Below, in pieces: positions 57,395 through 64,000 of a stretch of 64,000 bases of DNA. Both the position numbers and the translations under genes were made by a program. The first letter of the stretch is position 1, and every line of letters begins with the position of its first letter. This DNA comes from Haloplanus sp. GDY1. GTDB taxonomy: Archaea > Halobacteriota > Halobacteria > Halobacteriales > Haloferacaceae. Below the pieces are notes generated by a model. That model was not told where the DNA came from and searched no databases. It worked only from the letters and a program-made list of their open reading frames with translations. The stretch lies in assembly GCF_023703775.1 (NCBI RefSeq), contig NZ_CP098514.1:2639998-2703997 (forward strand), given 5' to 3'.

Positions 57395-57403
57395 GCCGCG
57401 GGG

Positions 57404-58561
57404 CTACAGTTCGTCGAGCAAGCGATCCGCGACGGCCTCGGTGTCCACGTCCCGCCCCCCGAGTGCCGACTCGACGAGCAGGTGGCCGCCGATGCTCGCG
57501 GGGCTGATGACCGTATCCGCCCCCGCCCGCCGGAGTTTGTCGACGTTCTCGCGGTGGGTCGCCGCGGCGACGATGTGGACCTCCGGGGCGAGGTGTCGCG
57601 CCGTCAGTATCGCCAGCGCGTCCGCCGCGTCGTCGTTCGTCGCGGCGACGACGGCCCGCGCCTCCTCGATGTGGGCGCGCCGGAGCGTCGCCTCGTCGCT
57701 GGTGTCGCCGGTGAGGGTGTCGATGCCCCGCTCCCCGAGCGTCCGGGCCGTCTCGCCGTCCGGGACGACGACGAGGAAGGTCGCTTTGTCGCGCAGTTCC
57801 TGAATGATCGCCTCGGTCAGGTCGCCGTGACCGAGGACGAGCACGTGGTCGTCGAGCAGGTCGAGTTCTGATTGTGTCATCTTTCCGAGTGCCTTGACGA
57901 GTCGGGCTTCGATGGCGGGCGTCAGCAGGACCCCGAGGGCGATGGCGAAACTCGCGGTGCCGACGACGAGCGCCGAGATGCCGAACAGTCGCGCCACCGC
58001 GGTTTGCGGCGTGATGTCGCCGTAGCCGACGGTGCTGGAGGTGACGACGGCGAAGTAGACGGCGTCGACGAGGGTGTCGATGCCGCCGAACTCCTCCCGG
58101 AGCGCGTACGCGCCCGCGGTGATGTACACCTGTGACCCGCCGAGCGCCAGCAGGGCGGCCAGCTGCGTCGCCGTGAAGTCGACCGACCGGTCGAAGCGGC
58201 GGCGGTTGAGCGCGACGGCCGGGAGGGCGAGCAGCGACAGCACGACGAGCGGAATCGACGTTTCGCTCGCCTGGACGAGCCCCTGTCCCGCCGACACCAC
58301 GAGCAAGCAGAGCGTGGCGTACCACGCGGCGCGCAGGCCGCGACGCAGGCCGAGCGCGCTCGCGAGGAGGAGAAATCCGGTGAGCGTGCCGGTGAACCCC
58401 GCCGTCGTTCGCGCGACCGGCGGGACGAAGGGGACGAGCGGTCGGCCGACGGGCGAACTCATGTGTACGATGCCGGTCACCATCGAGAGCGCGCCCGCGA
58501 GGAGCGTCAGCCCCACCGCCGCCCGCACGCCGACGAGTCGCCCACCACGACTCACAGCCAT
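57404..58561 (-). CDS. Potassium channel with RCK (TrkA-N and TrkA-C) domain
   Basis: 385 residues. Several N-terminal helices, pore helix and selectivity filter SSTVGYGD (175-182), last helix FGISALVVGTASFAIALGV, then RCK/TrkA-N: DHVLVLGHGDLTEAIIQELR and LTGDTSDEATLRRAHIEEA. Gated by nucleotides or Ca2+ in related channels. Convergent with the HPP/Usp gene and divergent from the TrkA-C gene. Confidence 0.9.
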   Translation of the reverse strand: MAVSRGGRLVGVRAAVGLTLLAGALSMVTGIVHMSSPVGRPLVPFVPPVARTTAGFTGTLTGFLLLASALGLRRGLRAAWYATLCLLVVSAGQGLVQASETSIPLVVLSLLALPAVALNRRRFDRSVDFTATQLAALLALGGSQVYITAGAYALREEFGGIDTLVDAVYFAVVTSSTVGYGDITPQTAVARLFGISALVVGTASFAIALGVLLTPAIEARLVKALGKMTQSELDLLDDHVLVLGHGDLTEAIIQELRDKATFLVVVPDGETARTLGERGIDTLTGDTSDEATLRRAHIEEARAVVAATNDDAADALAILTARHLAPEVHIVAAATHRENVDKLRRAGADTVISPASIGGHLLVESALGGRDVDTEAVADRLLDEL

Positions 58562-58650
58562 ACCTCCACCCTCGCGGACGGGACTGATAAAGGGCCCGTC
58601 CGGTCTCCCCGCCCGTTAGCGATTTACGCGTCGATGGCGAGACGCGACGT

Positions 58651-59883
58651 ATGGCATCCCTCCCCGTCGAAGTCCTCTTCGGCATCTATCTCGGGATTCT
58701 GACCGGCATCGTCCCGGCGCTCGTCGCGTGGGGGCTCGGGTTCGCGTTCAAGTACATCACCGGCGTCACCATCCCCGGATTCGGTGTCATGGTCCTCGCG
58801 GTGGCCATCGCCGGGATCAACGGCGGGTTGCTGGCGCTGAACGACCCCACCTTCACCCAGTCGTCGAATCAGGTCCGCCTGACCGTCGCCGTCGTCGTCG
58901 TCCTGATGATCTCGCTGTACGCGCACAACGCCGGCGACCGGATGGGCGCGGAGTTCCCGCGGAAACTCTCCCTGCGAAAGCTCACCGAGCGCACCCTCTC
59001 GACGGACGCCATCGAACTCGTCGGGGGACGGGGACAGGTCCGCGTGAACGTCGCTGGCGACGTGGGCGACATGGAGGGCTACCCGCCCGTCCCCGCGGAC
59101 CTCCGGCGCGAGATCCGCGAGTGGACCGGCTCCTTCGCCGCCGACGTGCCCGTGGCCGAACTGGAGACGCGCGTGGCCGACCGCCTCCGAACGGAGTTCG
59201 ACCTCGCGGACGTCGCCGTCACGCTCGACGAACGCGGCCGGGCGACGGTGAGCGCCGCCCCGCCCCTCGGCGGCCTCTCGAAGCGCGTCCCCGCCGGCAA
59301 GCGCGGCGTCTCCGTCCGTGCCCTCCTGCCGACCGGCACCGCCCGCGGCGACGAGGTGTCGCTCGTGACTCCCGACCGGACCTACGACGGGGGCGTCGTG
59401 AGCCTGCGAAGCGACCGCTCGCGCGACGCCGCGGCGGCCGCGGCGGCCGCTCCGCCCCCGGCCACCGACGACGCCGCCGCGGCGCCACCCCCCTCGCCGA
59501 CGCTCCCCGTCGCGGACGGCGGCGACGGCCGGGTGACCGTCGCCGTCGACGCGGGCGCGGCGGAGTCGCTGCTCGGGGCGACCGTCGACCGCCTCGTGAT
59601 CCGGTCGCGCGGGACGCGCCGCGAGTACGAACTCCTCAGCCTGCTCCGGCAGGCGGGCGACCGGATCCGGAAGGTCACGCTCCGGGAGGGATCCCCCGTC
59701 GCGGGGACGACCATCGGCGACGCGGCGCTGCGGGACACCTACGGCGTGACGGTCCTCGCGGTGCGCCACGAGGGGCGCTGGCAGTTCGCCCCCCGCGGCT
59801 CCCAGGCGCTCGCGGCCGGCGACGACCTGTTCGTGGTCGGGAAACTCGACGCCGTCGTGGCGTTCCGGGAGGCGGTCGCGTGA
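58651..59883 (+). CDS. Membrane protein with C-terminal TrkA-C domain
   Basis: 410 residues. Helices near 8-28, 38-58 and 78-95, a soluble domain with EGYPPVPADLRREIREWTGS, an Ala/Pro linker (about 265-290, AAAAAAAPPPATDDAAAAPP), then a TrkA-C domain (REYELLSLLRQAGDRIRKVT; VTLREGSPVAGTTIGDAALR; QALAAGDDLFVVGKLDAVVA). It probably regulates or forms part of a K+ transport system with the next gene. Confidence 0.8.
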   Translation: MASLPVEVLFGIYLGILTGIVPALVAWGLGFAFKYITGVTIPGFGVMVLAVAIAGINGGLLALNDPTFTQSSNQVRLTVAVVVVLMISLYAHNAGDRMGAEFPRKLSLRKLTERTLSTDAIELVGGRGQVRVNVAGDVGDMEGYPPVPADLRREIREWTGSFAADVPVAELETRVADRLRTEFDLADVAVTLDERGRATVSAAPPLGGLSKRVPAGKRGVSVRALLPTGTARGDEVSLVTPDRTYDGGVVSLRSDRSRDAAAAAAAAPPPATDDAAAAPPPSPTLPVADGGDGRVTVAVDAGAAESLLGATVDRLVIRSRGTRREYELLSLLRQAGDRIRKVTLREGSPVAGTTIGDAALRDTYGVTVLAVRHEGRWQFAPRGSQALAAGDDLFVVGKLDAVVAFREAVA

Positions 59884-61046
59884 CCGGGCTCCTCCAGGTG
59901 TCGGTCCCGGCCGTCGAGCCGGCCCTCCTCCGGACGGTCACCCGCCTGATCGCGCTCGGGGTCGGTGCGGCCCTCGTCAGCGGCGTCGCCGCGCTGCTCT
60001 ACCGGTGGTACACCAAGCTCCGACTCCCGCTTCCCCTGTCGATGCTCCTCGGCCTCTCGGTCGTCGCGCTGACGCTCAACACCGTCGGGGTCTTCACCGA
60101 CCTGTTGAGCGGCGAGACGGGCATCTTCTCGGTCGCCGCCGTGGTGTTCAACCTGCTGGCGCTGGGCACTGGCGCCGTCGCCGCGCCGGCCGGCCGCCTG
60201 GTCGGCGACCGGATCGCCACCGACGTGTTCGCGTTCGCGGGCGTGAAGGAACTCGACGTCGAGGTGAGCCGAATCGTCCGCTCGGTCGGACGGATCACCG
60301 ACGTGACGCTGCCCGAGGACCCCGACGACATCGGGGACATGGAGGGATACGACCCCGTCTCCCCCGCCACGAAGGAGACGCTCGCGGGCAAGACGCTCAT
60401 CTTCCCCCGACGGCTGACCGTCGCCGACCTGGAGGCGCGCCTCGTCACCCGCCTGCAGGACGACTACGACGTCGGCCACGTCGACGTGGAACTGTCCGCC
60501 GACGGGACCGTCGAGTACCTCGCGCTCGGGAGTCGGGCGACCGGCCTCGGCCCGACGCTCGCACCGGGAACCGTCGCCGTCGCCGTCCGGGCCGACCCCG
60601 CCAACGCCGCCAGCCCCGGCGACCGCGTGCAGGTGTGGCGGACCGACCCCGACCCGAGACGCGTGCTGACCGCCGAGCTTCGGGCCCACGTCGACGACGT
60701 GGCCACCCTCGCCGTCGACGAGGAGGACGCGACCCGACTCGACGCCGCGACGACCTACCGGCTGGTGACGCTACCGTCCGAACCGCAGGCCGAACGCGAG
60801 TTCGCCTCGCTCCTGCGGGCGGCCGAGGAGACGATGTACGTCGTCACCGTCGACGCGGGCAGCGACCTCGATGGGACGCCCGTCGACGAACTCGACGTCA
60901 CGGTCGTCGCGGTCAGGGATACCGACGGCGGGATCGACACGCTCGCCCGCGACCGAACCCTCGCCGCCGGCGACGAGGTGTATCTCGTGAGCCGATCGGA
61001 GACCTTCCGCCGGTTGGAGGCCCGGAGCAGCCCGGGCGAGACGTAA
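59880..61046 (+). CDS. Second TrkA-C-like membrane protein, paralogue of the preceding gene
   Basis: 388 residues; GTG start overlaps the previous stop (GTGA). Same layout as its neighbour: three helices, then DPDDIGDMEGYDPVSPATKE (compare GDMEGYPPV in the neighbour), a beta domain, and a TrkA-C-like end (FASLLRAAEETMYVVTVDAG; RTLAAGDEVYLVSRSETFRR). The two probably work as a pair beside the K+ channel. Confidence 0.8.
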   Translation: MTGLLQVSVPAVEPALLRTVTRLIALGVGAALVSGVAALLYRWYTKLRLPLPLSMLLGLSVVALTLNTVGVFTDLLSGETGIFSVAAVVFNLLALGTGAVAAPAGRLVGDRIATDVFAFAGVKELDVEVSRIVRSVGRITDVTLPEDPDDIGDMEGYDPVSPATKETLAGKTLIFPRRLTVADLEARLVTRLQDDYDVGHVDVELSADGTVEYLALGSRATGLGPTLAPGTVAVAVRADPANAASPGDRVQVWRTDPDPRRVLTAELRAHVDDVATLAVDEEDATRLDAATTYRLVTLPSEPQAEREFASLLRAAEETMYVVTVDAGSDLDGTPVDELDVTVVAVRDTDGGIDTLARDRTLAAGDEVYLVSRSETFRRLEARSSPGET

Positions 61047-61078
61047 TCCTCTTGCCCGGCGGGGTGTGACACACGTCC

Positions 61079-61360
61079 ATGCAGTGGAAGTTGTTCGCGG
61101 ACCTCGCGGAGGTGGCCGGTGATCGGGAGGTTCGCGTCGACGTCGGACCGGGCGCGACGGTCGGCGACGCGCTCGACGCACTGTTCGAGACGCGACCGGC
61201 GCTCCGTGAGCGCGTCCTCGACGACTCCGGGGCGGTCGCCGACCACATCAACGTCCTCCGCAACGGCGAGAGCGTCCACGCGGCCGACGGCCTCGACACG
61301 ACGCTCTCGGAAGGTGACGAACTGGCGCTGTTCCCGCCGGTGAGCGGCGGGATGCGTTAG
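61079..61360 (+). CDS. Ubiquitin-like small modifier / MoaD protein with GG-MR end
   Basis: 93 residues with the MoaD/SAMP1 fold: MQWKLFADLAEVAGDREVRV, GATVGDALDALFETRPAL, ADHINVLRNGESVHAADGLD, and the end ELALFPPVSGGMR. Such proteins either carry sulfur for molybdopterin or are attached to lysines by E1 (UbaA) through a C-terminal Gly-Gly. Here Met-Arg follows the Gly-Gly, so trimming would be needed. Confidence 0.88.
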   Translation: MQWKLFADLAEVAGDREVRVDVGPGATVGDALDALFETRPALRERVLDDSGAVADHINVLRNGESVHAADGLDTTLSEGDELALFPPVSGGMR

Positions 61361-62193
61361 TCGGGGCGCGGCCGCGCGATGAACAGCGTCTGGACGATGT
61401 TGAACGGGTCGTACATCGACTGGTGGCACTGACAGTAGACGTTGTTGGGGTTGCCGAACCGGGCGGCGTCGGCCGACTGCTTGTAGCCGGGCACACAGCA
61501 GAAGTGGGTACACTTGTTGAGCCACGCGATGAATCCCTCGGAGGTGCTCGCCTGTAGCCACTCGTCGTCCTGGGCGGCCTCCTCGATCCGAGGGCTCCGG
61601 AGGAGCTGAATGGGGATCACGTCCTGGGCGTCCTCGGAGCGCCACCGGCCGCTCGCGGGCTTCCCGGTGCCCGGGTCGCCGATGCCGTTGCCCCAGGATT
61701 CGTAGTCGCTGAAGTCGTCGACGTGGAAGCGGTCGCCCTCCTCCTTGGCCGAGGACTGCCAGTCGTAGGCGGGGTTCGACCCCGATCGGAAGTAGTTCTC
61801 GCTCTCGTAGCCCGGCTGGATGCCCGCGTACCCCTCGACGCCGCAGTACTGGAACCACTCGGAGGAGTACGTCGACCCGCCGAGGTCCATCTCGGCGATC
61901 CGGATCTGTCGTCCACCCTGCGTGACGGTCTCGACGTCGGGCCAGATGCCCTTGATGTACCCCTCGGAGTCGATCTCGATGGGGATCTGGGGCATGCCAC
62001 GCGGCGCCGGCCCGCCGGTGTTCTCGATGGCCCACGCCTGAGTGCTCCCACCACCGGCCCCCGGCGAGGCGGTCGCGCTGTTGACGGTGACCGTCCCGAG
62101 GGCGCCGACCCCGGCGAGCGCCGAGCCGCCGACGACCCCTTTCACGAACCGTCGCCGGCCGCTCTCTTCGGGATACTTGTCGTCCGCGCTCAT
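61357..62193 (-). CDS. Rieske iron-sulfur protein, Tat exported
   Basis: 278 residues. Tat signal SGRRRFVKGVVGGSALAGVG. Rieske cluster ligands in CTHFCCVPGYK (Cys228, His230) and YCQCHQSMYD (Cys254, Cys256, His257). The long middle (STYSSEWFQYCGVEGYAG etc.) is larger than in simple Rieske proteins. Likely the electron carrier of a bc1-like complex. ATG at 62193 chosen; convergent with the SAMP gene. Confidence 0.88.
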   Translation of the reverse strand: MSADDKYPEESGRRRFVKGVVGGSALAGVGALGTVTVNSATASPGAGGGSTQAWAIENTGGPAPRGMPQIPIEIDSEGYIKGIWPDVETVTQGGRQIRIAEMDLGGSTYSSEWFQYCGVEGYAGIQPGYESENYFRSGSNPAYDWQSSAKEEGDRFHVDDFSDYESWGNGIGDPGTGKPASGRWRSEDAQDVIPIQLLRSPRIEEAAQDDEWLQASTSEGFIAWLNKCTHFCCVPGYKQSADAARFGNPNNVYCQCHQSMYDPFNIVQTLFIARPRPD

Positions 62194-62278
62194 GTCCGAC
62201 CCTTGGAGCGGGACGTGAAAAGCATGACGAAGTGCCGGGCCACGGCCGCCGTCCACCGAAAAACCGCGGGCGCCGCGC

Positions 62279-64000
<1,722 letters not shown>

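Overview
ORGANISM. The window looks like chromosome of a halophilic archaeon (class Halobacteria). It is GC-rich, its proteins are Asp/Glu-rich, and many genes have a TATA element 25-30 bases before a leaderless start. It carries a PGF-CTERM surface protein, many twin-arginine (Tat) secreted proteins, a SAMP/MoaD-like protein, DUF106/EMC3-like and archaeal-type methionine aminopeptidase genes, and a gene order (adk, small membrane gene, DUF106, cmk, truB, tRNA-Pro) that I recognise as haloarchaeal. No species is assigned. LAYOUT. (1) 1-7534, chromosome: tail of a PGF-CTERM surface protein, two small genes, a methyl-accepting transducer, and a divergent 1337-residue gene that fuses a Tat signal, a PQQ-type beta-propeller, one membrane helix, a coiled-coil region and a Ser/Thr protein kinase. 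(2) 7535-8397: remnants of an older integrated element, a frameshifted and truncated integrase and a zinc-finger fragment. (3) 8398-40629: a 32.2-kb integrated element flanked by a 16-bp direct repeat, ggatgggaccgccgtg. The right copy overlaps the 3' end of an intact tRNA-Pro(GGG) gene. (4) 40617-64000, ordinary chromosome: tRNA-Pro, truB, cmk, DUF106, adk, icd, a calcineurin-like phosphatase, map, a HIT protein, a CDF transporter, a PadR-like regulator, an MtaB-type methylthiotransferase, deoC, a DUF63-like gene, a ferritin-like protein, a nucleoside phosphorylase, an HPP/Usp protein, a K+ channel with two TrkA-C-like genes, a SAMP, a Rieske protein, an aldo/keto reductase and the start of pyrG. 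THE ELEMENT, left to right: an integrase operon read leftwards from 12016 (a small protein, a 561-residue chain of zinc-finger modules, a 107-residue protein, and a XerC/D-like integrase beside attL); a divergent winged-helix regulator; a group of tiny zinc-ribbon genes; a second, catalytic-domain-only tyrosine recombinase (SNJ2-type size); an 11-gene leftward operon (20413 to 14734) with an HNH nuclease, a dolichol-phosphate-mannose-synthase-like GT2, a polytopic glycosyltransferase, a GtrA protein and secreted or anchored Ig-like proteins; a leftward P-loop ATPase operon (22348 to 20561); and, divergent from it, a 12-gene rightward operon (22456 to 34582). That rightward operon encodes almost only membrane, secreted or adhesive proteins: a Tat-exported protein with a foreign-looking C-terminus, a 667-residue spike-like protein, a membrane HExxH protein and a 1596-residue scaffold with helical repeats, an EF-hand and a PPxY-repeat tail. 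A CAP-domain membrane protein, a stem-loop-rich gap (possible origin) and a nine-gene leftward operon of zinc-finger proteins, a PD-(D/E)XK-like protein and a 598-residue winged-helix protein complete it. HOW IT MAY WORK TOGETHER. My reading is an integrative plasmid or provirus that builds an envelope- or vesicle-like particle: a spike/adhesin set, a packaging- or assembly-type ATPase, its own protein-glycosylation genes, and replication/regulation genes by attR. I see no VirB4, relaxase, capsid, terminase or tail genes. The outward membrane operon is the best candidate for an undescribed system. A second theme is translational coupling: in the right-end operon the C-terminal Asp-Gly-Gly codons of one gene double as the Shine-Dalgarno sequence (GGAGGTGA) of the next, and the 561-residue zinc-finger protein carries the same Asp-Gly-Gly motif at each internal module boundary, as if formed by fusion of such genes.
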